The notes: generated from the sequence alone by a model not told the origin. Counted from the first letter of the stretch, positions 16,933 through 27,085 are shown. The stretch: DNA of 64,000 bases from Mediterraneibacter glycyrrhizinilyticus (GCF_016902345.1 NZ_JACJLR010000007.1:1-64000); one strand, 5' to 3'. Made by a program: numbers and translations.

Positions 16933-19900
16933 CTATCTTCTCCTGAGTCTTCTCAGAACAACCGCAGCCGCAATAACAGCCACAGACAGTTCCAGCATAA
17001 CCGTTACTTCTGCCATTCTGCCTGAATCTCCCGTCTTCACTGCTTTGCTCTGGCCTTTTTCCCCCGCCTGAGACACATCTTGTGTTCCAGATGTTTTATC
17101 CCCTGACGGTTTATCTGTTCCGGGTTCTTCCGTCCCGGGTTCTTCTGTTCCCGGTTCTTCTGTTCCCGGTTCTTCTGTTCCCGGTTCTTCCGTTCCGGGC
17201 TCTTCCGTTTCGGCAGCAACCTCATTTTGCGCCAGAATGATCACCCGGTCACAACAAGCTGCTTTCCATATCACTTCATATGTCTGTCCGGTATCTACCG
17301 CCCCTGTAATATCAAAATCAAACTCGTATGTACCCGCTCCGTCGACAGTAAATTCTTTGTCAGCTGATTCATATACTGTTTTCCCGTTCTGTATGATCTG
17401 CAAGGTCACAGGCACAGAAAGTGCCGGCGACGTATTCTGCGTATAGGATGACTCCGGTATGGCATTCTTATATGCCTCAATTCCATCAGCAATATTCATC
17501 GAAGCCTGTACTTTTAATGTTCCGTCCGTCAAATCGACTGTTGTCCCGCCGCTGAAAAGTTCTTCCAACGCATCTTCTGACTGATACATCCTGCTTCTTG
17601 CATATGTAAATGCTGATTGGAAATATGGAATATAGAACTCGCTGTTATGATCACCGTTTTCGATAAAGAAGAAATGTTCTATCCCTTTTTCCCTGAGGAT
17701 CTGATTCAGTTCAACAGCAGGCGCTCCGAAACCGTACATATCCTCATTTCCACACATAAAATACATGGTAAAATAATCCAGATATTCTGCAGATTCATTT
17801 TGCGCGATCCGGTTCGGACTGCTTTCGCCTCCCATGCTGAAAGCTCCGAAAAAGCTGACTGCTCCGGAGAAAAGGTCCGGATTCTGAAGCGCAACTCCAT
17901 ATGCTCCCTGACCTCCCATAGACGCCCCGGCAGTGAGCCTGTATCTGGCATCCCGGATCGTCCTGTAATTTGAATCGATCAGAGGTACCAGTTCATCTGT
18001 CACCATTTTCTCCCAGTCGCCTCGCCACCAGCTTGATTCAGCACTATTCGGAATAATGACGATCATATCGTCAAACATCCCTGACTCCATCCCTTCATCG
18101 AACAGCTGATCCACATTATCCGTCATATATGACGTATGATCACTGTTATACTGGTGCAGAAGGTAGACCGTCGGATAATATCTGTCACTCTCAAAATATC
18201 CTTCCGGAAGATATACGAGATATTTTTCTTCCGTAGTTCCTTCTATATTCTGAGCCGATGCTGCCAGTTCTGATTCATAGGATGTCTCAAAAAATCGCGA
18301 ATGGGAGCCATACGCCAGGATTCCACTGTTCGTATCTCTGTATGTTTCCTGTACTGCAGTCTCTTCTGCCGTACCGTCAGTTTTCACTGTGCAGCGCGTC
18401 GCACTGTAGAGATACAGGATCTCCCCGCTTTCATCTGTGGTCTGATATACCGTAATATCTTTATCTGTCAGAGAATCCACTGTTCCTTCCGGATAGAGCG
18501 TTTTCATTTCCTGAACCAGACTGTCCTTTGTTTTCCCGTCTGAGAAATATCCGTGATCCACAGTATCTGCATAGCTTTCAAAGTCCCCCTCTTTCAGATA
18601 CTCAAGCTGAGTCCCTACAGCCTCGATCAGCGCCTGTTCCTCCGCTTCACCCGGTGTCTCAGACGGAAGCCCCTGCCATTTGTTATATGCCGCCCGGCTG
18701 TACAGGCCTACCGGTCCGCTGTACCAGCCGCCTCCGCCATACGGAGGATCATTATAACAGTGCACTGCAATGGTATTAGTTCCTCCGTAATTCAGAATGT
18801 CTGCGCTGATCTCAAACTGACTCAGTACAGCCCATGTCGTCTCACCGGTACTGCTGCCGTCTTCATTGACGCCGGTTCCCCCGATCCTCTGGCCATTTAC
18901 ATAAACCTCTCCTCTGTCGTCCATATATCCTGCCAGCAGGATCAGATCTTCTCTTGAGAAATCTTCCGGAAGTTCAAACGTGCGGACATACCAGCCCCAG
19001 CCTGTATTCATGTACCAGATATTTGTAATATTTCCAAATCCGGCTTCCCAGTTTGCGAGACAGGGCTGGACAACCGACCACTGTGTGTAGACGTCTTCTG
19101 TCAGATCTGAAACAGTATAAGGATCGTTTCTGCCTACATAATTAAAATACCAGTCTCCCATCAGATCGATCAGCTGCTCATCTTCTTTCTCTCCGGTCTC
19201 CTGAATCCGTATCATAGAAGCAGTCCCCACAGTCTGCACAGTTCCCAGAATATCTGCTGTCACAGTTACATTTGAGGACGAGTTATTTACCGCATTCTCC
19301 ACATGGATCGTGCCTTCATACGTTCCCGCTCCTGTGACTGTATTCTGAGCTGTATTCGTATAGAGCACCTCTCCTGTATCCGGATCCGTAACCTGGAGTT
19401 TCAGCTCTACATCTGTCTGCGCGCTTCCTGCAAAGGAAGAATAAATATCACTGACAGTAAAAGAGTACAATGCGTCTGTCCCTTCTTCCTGAGCCGTCAT
19501 TGCCGCTCTCTCCAGCGTTACAGAACCGCTCATGATATCAGAAAGGAACTTCCCGGTAAAGCGGTCCATGATCCGGTTCAGAGATTCATTTAAGAATTCA
19601 CTGTCATAGCTTCCGGGTCTTGCCGTATACTCATGGTAATCCGGGATCGTTGTCGCCCACTCAATGAACATTGCTCCCATATCATTAGTGGAATGCTCCA
19701 TATCAGCATACTCATCATCCACCGGGGTATCCATATATGTATAATAGTTTGTGTAAAAGGATTCGTCACTATTATAAAGATCACTCAGAATATCATAGAC
19801 GTCTCCGCAGCTTTCCCACCACGGATTGGCGTCACTGACAAAATCGCCGCGGATGCTGGCCAGAAGTCCATATGTCGAAGGACTGGTCTGCGGCTCTCCG

Positions 19901-20493
19901 CTTTCCGCTTTCGTTAATCCGGCTGCATATGCCATGTAGCCGCCCACTCCCACACCGGTCAGAGCACGGTGCGCCGGATCTGCCAATGTCCTGTAATCCG
20001 TATCCACATCCTCCGTGACCGCCTGAAGTACGGTACGGAAGTCATTCTGTTCATCAAAAGCCGGTAATACTACGATCATATCCATGGACTGATCCGATGC
20101 CATTATTTCTGTCAGCTCTTCTCTGATGCCTTCCGGATATACAGAATAACCGTCTTCGGGCAGCAGATACACCACCGGATAAGAATATTCTGCATTCTCG
20201 TCGTATCCCTCCGGAAGCATGATATCATACTCATACACTGTGCCATTGACTTCCACAGAATTCTCTGTTCCTGCAGCCGTCAACAGCTGCACTGCTGGTT
20301 CCGGTTCACTCTGGACAGTCTCATCTGTCACATCCTGACTGATTTCACCCTGGTCGTTTTCACTTTGCTCTTCCGACACACCGGCTTCTGTCCCGGCAGG
20401 CTCTCCGTTCTCCGCTTCTGCGGAAAGCGACGGCGTGATCCCTGCACAGATCATAGCCCCTGCCAGAATCGCTGAAAGAATCTTCCTTTTCAT
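16933..20493 (-). CDS. Large secreted double-esterase surface protein
   Basis: An 1186-residue exported protein. A signal peptide (1-24) is followed by an alpha/beta esterase domain (about 78-320) whose nucleophile elbow reads GVGVGG, with Gly182 where Ser is expected, so it is probably inactive. A beta-rich carbohydrate-binding-like domain with GH2-type features (about 440-600, GEVYVNGQRIGGTG) follows. A second esterase domain (about 750-970) is intact: GASMGG with S857 and H948 in NGDHNSEFY. The C-terminus has a six-fold EEPGT repeat, then AVKTGD, a membrane helix and Arg-rich tail, a non-standard sortase-type anchor. It probably removes acyl or feruloyl groups from polysaccharides at the cell surface. 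An AraC regulator lies directly upstream. Confidence 0.85.
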   Translation of the reverse strand: MKRKILSAILAGAMICAGITPSLSAEAENGEPAGTEAGVSEEQSENDQGEISQDVTDETVQSEPEPAVQLLTAAGTENSVEVNGTVYEYDIMLPEGYDENAEYSYPVVYLLPEDGYSVYPEGIREELTEIMASDQSMDMIVVLPAFDEQNDFRTVLQAVTEDVDTDYRTLADPAHRALTGVGVGGYMAYAAGLTKAESGEPQTSPSTYGLLASIRGDFVSDANPWWESCGDVYDILSDLYNSDESFYTNYYTYMDTPVDDEYADMEHSTNDMGAMFIEWATTIPDYHEYTARPGSYDSEFLNESLNRIMDRFTGKFLSDIMSGSVTLERAAMTAQEEGTDALYSFTVSDIYSSFAGSAQTDVELKLQVTDPDTGEVLYTNTAQNTVTGAGTYEGTIHVENAVNNSSSNVTVTADILGTVQTVGTASMIRIQETGEKEDEQLIDLMGDWYFNYVGRNDPYTVSDLTEDVYTQWSVVQPCLANWEAGFGNITNIWYMNTGWGWYVRTFELPEDFSREDLILLAGYMDDRGEVYVNGQRIGGTGVNEDGSSTGETTWAVLSQFEISADILNYGGTNTIAVHCYNDPPYGGGGWYSGPVGLYSRAAYNKWQGLPSETPGEAEEQALIEAVGTQLEYLKEGDFESYADTVDHGYFSDGKTKDSLVQEMKTLYPEGTVDSLTDKDITVYQTTDESGEILYLYSATRCTVKTDGTAEETAVQETYRDTNSGILAYGSHSRFFETSYESELAASAQNIEGTTEEKYLVYLPEGYFESDRYYPTVYLLHQYNSDHTSYMTDNVDQLFDEGMESGMFDDMIVIIPNSAESSWWRGDWEKMVTDELVPLIDSNYRTIRDARYRLTAGASMGGQGAYGVALQNPDLFSGAVSFFGAFSMGGESSPNRIAQNESAEYLDYFTMYFMCGNEDMYGFGAPAVELNQILREKGIEHFFFIENGDHNSEFYIPYFQSAFTYARSRMYQSEDALEELFSGGTTVDLTDGTLKVQASMNIADGIEAYKNAIPESSYTQNTSPALSVPVTLQIIQNGKTVYESADKEFTVDGAGTYEFDFDITGAVDTGQTYEVIWKAACCDRVIILAQNEVAAETEEPGTEEPGTEEPGTEEPGTEEPGTEEPGTDKPSGDKTSGTQDVSQAGEKGQSKAVKTGDSGRMAEVTVMLELSVAVIAAAVVLRRLRRR
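17116..17208. repeat. 15-bp tandem repeat encoding EEPGT
   Basis: About six copies of a 15-bp unit (TTCTGTTCCCGG core on the plus strand) encode the EEPGT wall-spanning linker of the esterase protein. Units differ by one or two bases. Copy number could change by slippage without breaking the frame. Confidence 0.8.
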
Positions 20494-20618
20494 CTCGCTT
20501 CATCCTCCTGTACATTTTGTTCGCTTTTTTCCTCTTTTTCGCATTTTTTCTATGCATATTAACGAACATCTGCTTTTAGGATACAGGAACTATGATGTTT
20601 TCTGTAAGCAAATTTGCT

Positions 20619-21530
20619 TCATAAATATTTAATTCCGCTTTTCCTTTGATCTTCCCTCCATTTTCCCGGAAGTTTCCCCATTCTTTTCGCAAAATTTCTT
20701 TCAAAGCTCGATACCGCCTGATACCCGCACAGCTCTGATATCACCCGAATAGAAAGACTGGTCTGCAGAAGCATCCGTGCCGCCTCTCTTATCCTTATAC
20801 AGTTCAGGTAATCCAAGGGAGAAAGCCCTTTGCATTTTTGAAATACCTTCCGAAAATGGCTCTGGCTGAAGTGACACAATTCCGCCAGATCACCGATTTT
20901 GATCTGCTCCATATAATGCGCATAGATATAATCAACAGCCGGATAGATCTGAAGCGCTTCACCATCTCGTTCCGAAGGGACAATGTCTCTGCACATCATA
21001 TTTGATATTTCCATCAGGATCTGCAGCAGACAGGTGACAATCTGCATCTTATACATTCCTTCTCTTACTGTATTCAGCGAATTGATCTCTGTCAGGATCC
21101 TGCTGATCCTTGCCGTGTTCTTCTCATCTATGACCTGAACTCCGTTATGGCATACTTCCATAAGACGCTCCCGGTTTCTGCCGGCCGGAAATCGAAAAAT
21201 ATTGAGAAGATCTTCGACATCAATAAACAAATAACTCCAACTCGTAACAGAATCCCCCCGGTTTCTCGTAGCATGGAGAAGGTTCGGAGATATCATGGTG
21301 ATATCTCCTGCCTGATATGCATTCTCGGACTGTTCTGTAACAATATACCCCTCTCCTTTATTACACCTGCCGATCTCCAGATAATAATGAAAATGCATAG
21401 AATCACACACTTCCGCCTCAGACCATTCATAGTTTTCCAGGATCAGGACTGGAAAATCAGGATAAATTCTGTAAATCGGATCATCCACATTTTGCTTTTT
21501 TCTTCCCGCCATACTCTCAACCCATTTCAT
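20619..21530 (-). CDS. AraC-family transcription regulator
   Basis: A 303-residue regulator. The N-terminal half is a cupin-like ligand-binding domain (HFHYYLEIGRCNKGEG near residue 46, GDITMISPNLLHATRN). The last 100 residues hold two AraC helix-turn-helix units (IGDLAELCHFSQSHFRKVF and IRVISELCGYQAVSSFERNF). It lies 125 bases upstream of the double-esterase gene in the same direction, so it may sense a sugar or plant-wall fragment and switch that gene. A second ATG at 21512 could be the start; ribosome sites do not decide. Confidence 0.88.
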   Translation of the reverse strand: MKWVESMAGRKKQNVDDPIYRIYPDFPVLILENYEWSEAEVCDSMHFHYYLEIGRCNKGEGYIVTEQSENAYQAGDITMISPNLLHATRNRGDSVTSWSYLFIDVEDLLNIFRFPAGRNRERLMEVCHNGVQVIDEKNTARISRILTEINSLNTVREGMYKMQIVTCLLQILMEISNMMCRDIVPSERDGEALQIYPAVDYIYAHYMEQIKIGDLAELCHFSQSHFRKVFQKCKGLSPLDYLNCIRIREAARMLLQTSLSIRVISELCGYQAVSSFERNFAKRMGKLPGKWREDQRKSGIKYL

Positions 21531-21652
21531 CCTAATGATTCATTCAATAGCTCTTATCTGAATATATATCATAAAATACATCATGACACCAGGATTTCTT
21601 CTGAGGATTTTTTCCTTCACTGCGGCAATCGTCCCGGCAGATCCGCAAAAAA

Positions 21653-21696
21653 GCAGGTCACAAAGCCTCCTTCTTTCCGGAGTCTTCATGGCCTGC
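21653..21696 (-). terminator. Terminator after murA
   Basis: On the minus strand GCAGG and ACTCC pair with GGAGG and CCTGC across an imperfect stem, followed directly by TTTTTT. It lies 17 bases past the murA stop. Confidence 0.7.
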
Positions 21697-21712
21697 ATTT
21701 CTTCACACATGA

Positions 21713-23005
21713 TCAGCCTACTTTTAACTTGAACTTCTGTATCTCTTTTTCGCTGGATACTCTCTCGATCACACCGCCCAGACTTCTCAGCTTCTCCTCA
21801 AATCTCTCATATCCTCTCTGGATATATACGATATCGTCTACAATGGTAATCCCTTCCGCTGCAAGCCCTGCAATACAAAGTGCAGCTCCTGCACGCAGAT
21901 CCGGAGCGCTCACTCTCGCACCGGAAAATTTCTCAACGCCCTCGATCGTCGCAGAGTTTCCTTCTACTTTGATGATCGCACCCATACGTGCCAGCTCATC
22001 CAGATATTTAAAACGGTTCTCAAAAATACTCTCCGTGATCGTGCTCGTTCCTCTCGCCAGGGCAAGCGTAACCCCGATCTGAGGCTGCATGTCTGTAGGA
22101 TACCCCGGATAGGGCAGTGTCTTTACCTGAGTGCTCCTTAAACGTCCCTTTGCCACAACCCGCACTGCATCGTCAAACTCTTCTACTTCACATCCGATAT
22201 CCACCAGCTTGGAGATCGTCGCATCCAAATGCTTCGGGATCACATTCATGACAGTCACATCGCCTTTCGTCGCCGCTGCCGCAAACATGAAAGTTCCCGC
22301 CTCAATCTGATCCGGAATGATAGAATACTCTGTTTTGTGGAGTCTCTTCACCCCGCGGATCTTGATCACGTCGGTTCCCGCACCGCGGATGTTGGCTCCC
22401 ATACTGTTCAGGAAGTTCGCCACATCGACAACGTGAGGCTCCTTCGCCACGTTTTCCATAATGGTCAGTCCGTCAGCCATCGCTGCCGCCATCATTACAT
22501 TGATGGTCGCGCCGACAGTCACAACATCAAAATACAGATGTGTTCCCCGGAGCGCATCTGCCTCCGCCACGATCTTTCCATGTTCGATATCCACATCCGC
22601 CCCCAGAGCCCGGAATCCTTTCAGATGCTGATCGATCGGCCTGCTGCCGATATTGCATCCGCCCGGGAGCGCCACTTCTGCTTTCCTGTACTTTCCGAGA
22701 AGCGCTCCCAGAAGGTAATAGGATGCCCTTATTTTCTTAATATAATCATATTCAATATTAAAGTCGCCAATAGTACCGCCGTTGATCTTCACTGTATGTC
22801 TGTCTATGCGCTGTACCATGGCGCCGATTCCGCTGATCGCCTCAAGCATGACATTTACATCGTTGACATCCGGCAGGTTGTCTATGAGTACTGTCTCGTC
22901 TGTCATGATCGCTGCCGCAAGGATCGCCAGAGCCGCATTCTTTGCTCCGCCGATCTCCACTTCCCCTACAAGCGGATTTCCGCCTTTAATGATATATTGA
23001 TCCAT
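21713..23005 (-). CDS. murA: UDP-N-acetylglucosamine 1-carboxyvinyltransferase
   Basis: A 430-residue enzyme that transfers enolpyruvate to UDP-GlcNAc, the first committed step of peptidoglycan synthesis. The fosfomycin-target Cys is present (C117 in PGGCNIGSRPI), as are GGAKNAAL near residue 20 and DLRAGAAL near 370. A GAGGTG site precedes the ATG. The gene stands next to aroK but 120 bases apart. Firmicutes often carry two paralogues; which one this is cannot be told here. Confidence 0.95.
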   Translation of the reverse strand: MDQYIIKGGNPLVGEVEIGGAKNAALAILAAAIMTDETVLIDNLPDVNDVNVMLEAISGIGAMVQRIDRHTVKINGGTIGDFNIEYDYIKKIRASYYLLGALLGKYRKAEVALPGGCNIGSRPIDQHLKGFRALGADVDIEHGKIVAEADALRGTHLYFDVVTVGATINVMMAAAMADGLTIMENVAKEPHVVDVANFLNSMGANIRGAGTDVIKIRGVKRLHKTEYSIIPDQIEAGTFMFAAAATKGDVTVMNVIPKHLDATISKLVDIGCEVEEFDDAVRVVAKGRLRSTQVKTLPYPGYPTDMQPQIGVTLALARGTSTITESIFENRFKYLDELARMGAIIKVEGNSATIEGVEKFSGARVSAPDLRAGAALCIAGLAAEGITIVDDIVYIQRGYERFEEKLRSLGGVIERVSSEKEIQKFKLKVG

Positions 23006-23124
23006 TTTGCACCTCGACTATCCGATTTTATTATCGCAACTCCCCAGTTAACTTTGCGGTACGGCAGGCTCCCCTGTCACACCATATACGGGCTCATTAT
23101 ACCACAAAAACGCTGTTTGTAAAA

Positions 23125-23688
23125 TTATTTTTTTTGCTGACGCTTCCAGCGCCCCCGTTTCCGTCCGGTATCCGTACTGTTTTTTCCGTGTGCGCGGACC
23201 GCATTTATCACATTTTCGATCGTCTCTTCGATCCTGCATCCGTCCTCACACACGGTGATATCCGCATACTTTTCAAAATACGGTACACGCTCGTTATAAA
23301 GATCCTTCAGAGTCTGTCCATCACGCAGGACAACGCCTCTTTTCTGAGGATTGCGTATCCTTCGTCTTATTGTCTGATAAGATGCCTTCAAATATACTAC
23401 GGTTCCGATCTCTTTATAGTGTATCATTGCCTCTTCACAGTAGATCACGCTTCCACCGGGGGAAATAACACAATTTTCCGCTTTCACATCGCGGTTGACC
23501 TGGTTTTCTATCTTCAGAAATCCCTCGTCTCCCACTTCAGCGATGATCTCGCGGAGCAGCTTTTTCTCCTGTTCCTGGATCAGGAGATCCGTATCTATAA
23601 AACGTTTTCCGAGACGCTTGGCAACCACGATGCCGACCGTGCTCTTTCCCACGGCCGGCATCCCGATAAAAATCAGATTATCCTTCAT
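23125..23688 (-). CDS. aroK: Shikimate kinase
   Basis: A 187-residue P-loop kinase that phosphorylates shikimate in aromatic amino-acid synthesis. It shows GMPAVGKSTVG (Walker A) at residues 9-19, DTDLLIQ for shikimate binding, SPGGSVIY, and the lid Arg in NPQKRGVVLRD. The last 20 residues form a basic tail beyond the usual length. Walker A has MPAV instead of the commoner MMGS/MGAG. Neighbours are murA and an unknown gene, so no aro cluster is here. Confidence 0.88.
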   Translation of the reverse strand: MKDNLIFIGMPAVGKSTVGIVVAKRLGKRFIDTDLLIQEQEKKLLREIIAEVGDEGFLKIENQVNRDVKAENCVISPGGSVIYCEEAMIHYKEIGTVVYLKASYQTIRRRIRNPQKRGVVLRDGQTLKDLYNERVPYFEKYADITVCEDGCRIEETIENVINAVRAHGKNSTDTGRKRGRWKRQQKK

Positions 23689-23789
23689 ATGTATCCCATC
23701 CTTTTCGCCGGCTCATTTTCTGTAACTTTAGTGCCTGTTTACAGACACCCTTTCCAATAAACAGTGAGAGTATACCACAAATTTTCTGA

Positions 23790-24158
23790 TTAGTAAATTC
23801 TCCTGCGCCGTCTCCGGTTATCGCTCCTGCGTTTATACAGCTCTTGATAGAGCATCACCGCTACCAGATCCCGCAGGTTTTCCATCTCTCCTTTCTCCAT
23901 CCCTTTTTCGTTTTTTTCGATATTTCTGCATGCTCTGCCGCACATCAGGCCAAGCTGCAGTTTATCCGGATACTCATCGTACACCATACTGTTTTCATAT
24001 TCCATCCGGTCACATTCCTCCTCGATATACGGAAGGATCCTTTTGGGGACATCGGGATACAGGCTCTTCATATACTCAAAATCCATCCTCTCGATCCTCT
24101 CATCGTCGAATGAGAAAGGCATCGGATACACCATGTAATACGGCAGTTTCTGGTTCAT
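23790..24158 (-). CDS. Conserved-looking protein of unknown function
   Basis: A 122-residue soluble protein. It starts MNQKLPYYMVYPMPF, is rich in Tyr, Met, Asp and Glu with CGRAC near residue 73, and ends in a highly basic RRSDNRRRRRRIY tail. GGGAGTG lies 7 bases before the ATG. The style resembles small proteins shared by Lachnospiraceae near aroK or cell-wall genes, but I cannot assign a function. The basic tail could bind nucleic acid. Confidence 0.65.
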   Translation of the reverse strand: MNQKLPYYMVYPMPFSFDDERIERMDFEYMKSLYPDVPKRILPYIEEECDRMEYENSMVYDEYPDKLQLGLMCGRACRNIEKNEKGMEKGEMENLRDLVAVMLYQELYKRRSDNRRRRRRIY

Positions 24159-24276
24159 GTCTTTTCACTCCCAGGCAGACGTTATATCTGTAATATATGC
24201 AGAGCCGGGGAAAACGTGAAACCAAACGGCCTCCAGGGTTTCGGCAAGCCCGGACTTTGGCCCGTCGCTATTGCAA

Positions 24277-24294
24277 AAAGGGACAGCGCCCTTT
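24277..24294 (-). terminator. Weak hairpin between YfcC and the unknown gene
   Basis: AAAGGG and CCCTTT (24277-24282, 24289-24294) form a 6-bp stem with T residues following on the minus strand, in the 190-base gap between the unknown gene start and the carrier gene end. Given its position it would end transcription from the YfcC side only if read in the opposite direction; it more likely acts in the leader of the unknown downstream gene order. Function unsure. Confidence 0.25.
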
Positions 24295-24350
24295 CCAGAA
24301 GGACCTACCCCTTTTAGACTTAACACTATGTTATGTTCCGAACTTTCCGA

Positions 24351-25754
24351 TCAGAAGGGTCCGTATCCGATGCCGTGCGCGATCATGATAAGGACAAATG
24401 CGCTCACGATAAATGACAGGTAGATCTTCCAGCAGAATTTGATCCAGGCTCCGTAATCCACCCCGCACATGGAAAGCTGGACAAGCGAACTTCCGGGCCA
24501 GAAACTGTTGGTGATCCCGTCTCCGTACTGGTATGTGAGTACAAGGACCTGCTGGTTGATGTTCAGGATCTTGCCCAGCGGCTGAAGGATCGGCATGATG
24601 ATGACCGCCTTCCCGCTTCCGGATACCACAAGGAAGTTAAACAGTGTCACAAACACGAAGATAATGAGAAGCGCCAGGACCGCGCTCTTATTCTCCAGAA
24701 GTTCTCCCATTGCATGTACGATCGTGTCCATGATGCATGCCTGGTTCATGAGAACAACCACCGCCTGCGCCATGCCAACAGCAAACGCCGCCGCAAACAC
24801 GCGGACTGCTCCCTGACAGAAGAGCTGGCACGCCTCGCTGGGACTGAATCCAAAGATAACCGTGAGCACCATTCCGAAGATCACATAAAGCGCCGCGATC
24901 TGTGCAAAGGACCATCCCAGGCTGATGCAGCCGTATCCCTGTACCACGACAATCACGAGGAACGCCAGCAGACCCATCACCCGCCTTGTCGTCATCTCTT
25001 CCATATGCTCCATTTTGTCTTCGGACTTCTGGTTCAGATATTCTTCTTTCACAATGCTCCCGGAAGGATCCTTTTTGATCTTCCGGCAGTATGTATACAG
25101 ACCGATCAGACCGATCACATAGAACACTGCCAGGCCCACCGCGCGGAATCCGATCCCGGAGAACATGGGCAGCCCCACGATCTGCTGGGAAACGCCTGTG
25201 GTAAACATATTCATAAGTCCCGAGGTGAAGCCTACCGTGCTTCCCACGATCGCAAGTCCGGTTCCCACCATACGGTCATAGCCGAGCGCAAAGCCGATGC
25301 TCACTGCCAGCGGATAGAACGGATACGCCGCCTCGCCGTATCCAAGCACGCCAAAGATCACGAAGATCGTATAAAAGATACAGACCACGGAAAATTCTTT
25401 TCCTTTTGTCCGCTTCAGTATCGCATTGATCCCCGCCCCGAACGCCCCGCTGACTTCCAGCAGGTAGATCATGCCGGAGCTGATGAACAGGGTTCCCATG
25501 ATCGTGGCTCCGTTGACAAACCCGTTATAGATCGCTTCAAAATAATCCATAAATGTGATCGGGTTCTCATTTTCCACGTACTGGAATGTATCCGGGTCCA
25601 CCACAGAGATCCCCGTCGCCTCATCTGTGATCCGCTCATAGCTTCCACTCGGTATCACATACGACAGGATGACCACGAAAAGCATGATCAGCAGCAGTAT
25701 GATAAATACGTGCGGCATGTGAAAGCCTTTCTTCTTTGTTTCATTCTTACCCAT
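24351..25754 (-). CDS. YfcC-family carrier
   Basis: A 467-residue membrane protein with about 12 helices, of the YfcC/C4-dicarboxylate anaerobic carrier family. Typical spots are VILSYVIPSGSYER near the N-terminus, the re-entrant-like GEAAYPFYPL and the GSGKAVIIMPIL segment near 390. Relatives exchange dicarboxylates, ornithine/arginine or short peptides. It lies 26 bases after the M20D amidohydrolase gene on the same strand, so it probably brings in the amidohydrolase substrate or moves its product. Confidence 0.85.
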   Translation of the reverse strand: MGKNETKKKGFHMPHVFIILLLIMLFVVILSYVIPSGSYERITDEATGISVVDPDTFQYVENENPITFMDYFEAIYNGFVNGATIMGTLFISSGMIYLLEVSGAFGAGINAILKRTKGKEFSVVCIFYTIFVIFGVLGYGEAAYPFYPLAVSIGFALGYDRMVGTGLAIVGSTVGFTSGLMNMFTTGVSQQIVGLPMFSGIGFRAVGLAVFYVIGLIGLYTYCRKIKKDPSGSIVKEEYLNQKSEDKMEHMEEMTTRRVMGLLAFLVIVVVQGYGCISLGWSFAQIAALYVIFGMVLTVIFGFSPSEACQLFCQGAVRVFAAAFAVGMAQAVVVLMNQACIMDTIVHAMGELLENKSAVLALLIIFVFVTLFNFLVVSGSGKAVIIMPILQPLGKILNINQQVLVLTYQYGDGITNSFWPGSSLVQLSMCGVDYGAWIKFCWKIYLSFIVSAFVLIMIAHGIGYGPF

Positions 25755-25780
25755 TTTCTTGTTCCTCTCCTTTTTTGCTC

Positions 25781-27031
25781 CTATACCTCATTCCCTTTTC
25801 CACCGTGCGCTTCCAGCCAGGACATGGCGGAATACGCGTGGAGCGCCGCTCCCAGCGGGAGCACATCCTCATCCAGCGTCATACGCGCGTTGTGCAGGGG
25901 CGCATTGCCCGGTTTTCCGGCGCCCAGGAACACGAACATCCCCGGCACTTCCGCCGTAATATAACCGAAATCCTCCGTCCCGGACATGGGCGGGATCTCA
26001 CAGACCTTCTCACTGCCCAGCACCTCTTCCATATAAGGGACCATCTCACTGCACAGTCCCGCATCACTGTAGGTACACGGTGTATGGAACACAGTAAGCT
26101 CATACTCTCCGTTCCATGCCTTCACATAATGGTCGATCACTTCAGGGATGCGCTTCGTCAGATGTGCCGCTGCCCCCACGTCCTGGGTCCGTACCCCGAT
26201 ATGGAGTTCTGCTTCATCCGGAATGATATTTACCGCGGTCCCGCCTTTCGCGACTCCGCAGGTCAGCGCTACCATTGCCGCCGGATCCGCCTCCCTGGTG
26301 ACGAGCAGATTCACCGCCTGATATACCTGGTTCATGATCATAAGAGGGTCAATACAGAGCTGCGGCTGCGAACTGTGCCCTCCGCGTCCTTTGATCTTCA
26401 GGATAAATGTGTCCAGGGAAGAAGAATTCACTCCAACGGAATATCCCGCTTCCCCGGTCCCGGTGACCGGCTGGACGTGGATCCCGAACGCCGCATCCAC
26501 CTTCGGGTTCTCAAGGAGCCCGTTCTCCACCAGCATGCGGGCCCCCGCCCCGGTCTCCTCCCCGGGCTGGAACACCAGCTTGACGCTTCCCTTCAGGGAA
26601 TCCTCCATATCTTTTAAGATCTGCGCCGCACCCAGGAGCATTGCCGCATGGCTGTCATGCCCGCACATATGTCCATATCCATTGCAGGATTTGAATTCCA
26701 GATCGCTCTCCTCCCGGATCGGAAGGGCATCCATATCCGCCCGCAGGAGAATGCAGGGACTTCCTTTCCCTATGACTGCTGTTACGCCTATCGCGCGCTC
26801 CATCCGGGGGAAGCCTGCCTCCATAAAATCTTTCGTCATCTTTTCCGGGAGGTCTCCCCCACAGTCCTGCCACGGAATCTCCATCTCGTCCAGCCTTTTC
26901 CTGATATAGGAGCTGGTCTGGGGAAGGTCCATCCCGAGTTCCGGTATCCTGTGCAGGTTTCTCCGATCCTCTGTGATCTGTCCGCGGATCTCCTCTGCTC
27001 TTTTTCTGATCTCTTCCGCCGATATACTCAT
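25781..27031 (-). CDS. M20D amidohydrolase (N-acyl amino acid type)
   Basis: A 416-residue metal-dependent amidohydrolase of the IAA-amino-acid hydrolase group. The metal motif is C123, H125, H128 in CGHDSHAAMLLG, with E158/E159 in GEETGAG and a dimerisation domain GRGGHSSQP. It would split an N-acyl amino acid to amino acid and acid. I start at the second ATG (27031, 10 bases after AGGAG); the one at 27037 is only 4 bases away. A leader hairpin precedes it, and the YfcC carrier gene follows. It is divergent from a YtcJ-like amidohydrolase gene. Confidence 0.88.
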   Translation of the reverse strand: MSISAEEIRKRAEEIRGQITEDRRNLHRIPELGMDLPQTSSYIRKRLDEMEIPWQDCGGDLPEKMTKDFMEAGFPRMERAIGVTAVIGKGSPCILLRADMDALPIREESDLEFKSCNGYGHMCGHDSHAAMLLGAAQILKDMEDSLKGSVKLVFQPGEETGAGARMLVENGLLENPKVDAAFGIHVQPVTGTGEAGYSVGVNSSSLDTFILKIKGRGGHSSQPQLCIDPLMIMNQVYQAVNLLVTREADPAAMVALTCGVAKGGTAVNIIPDEAELHIGVRTQDVGAAAHLTKRIPEVIDHYVKAWNGEYELTVFHTPCTYSDAGLCSEMVPYMEEVLGSEKVCEIPPMSGTEDFGYITAEVPGMFVFLGAGKPGNAPLHNARMTLDEDVLPLGAALHAYSAMSWLEAHGGKGNEV

Positions 27032-27085
27032 AAACATACCACTCCTGTCTTCCCGGGGCAGCTCTGCCGATTCCGCCTCCCTTTC

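Noticed and set aside
24714-25964. Plus-strand frame of 416 codons, His- and Arg-rich
   Set aside because: Antisense of the YfcC carrier; composition is typical of a reversed membrane-protein frame.
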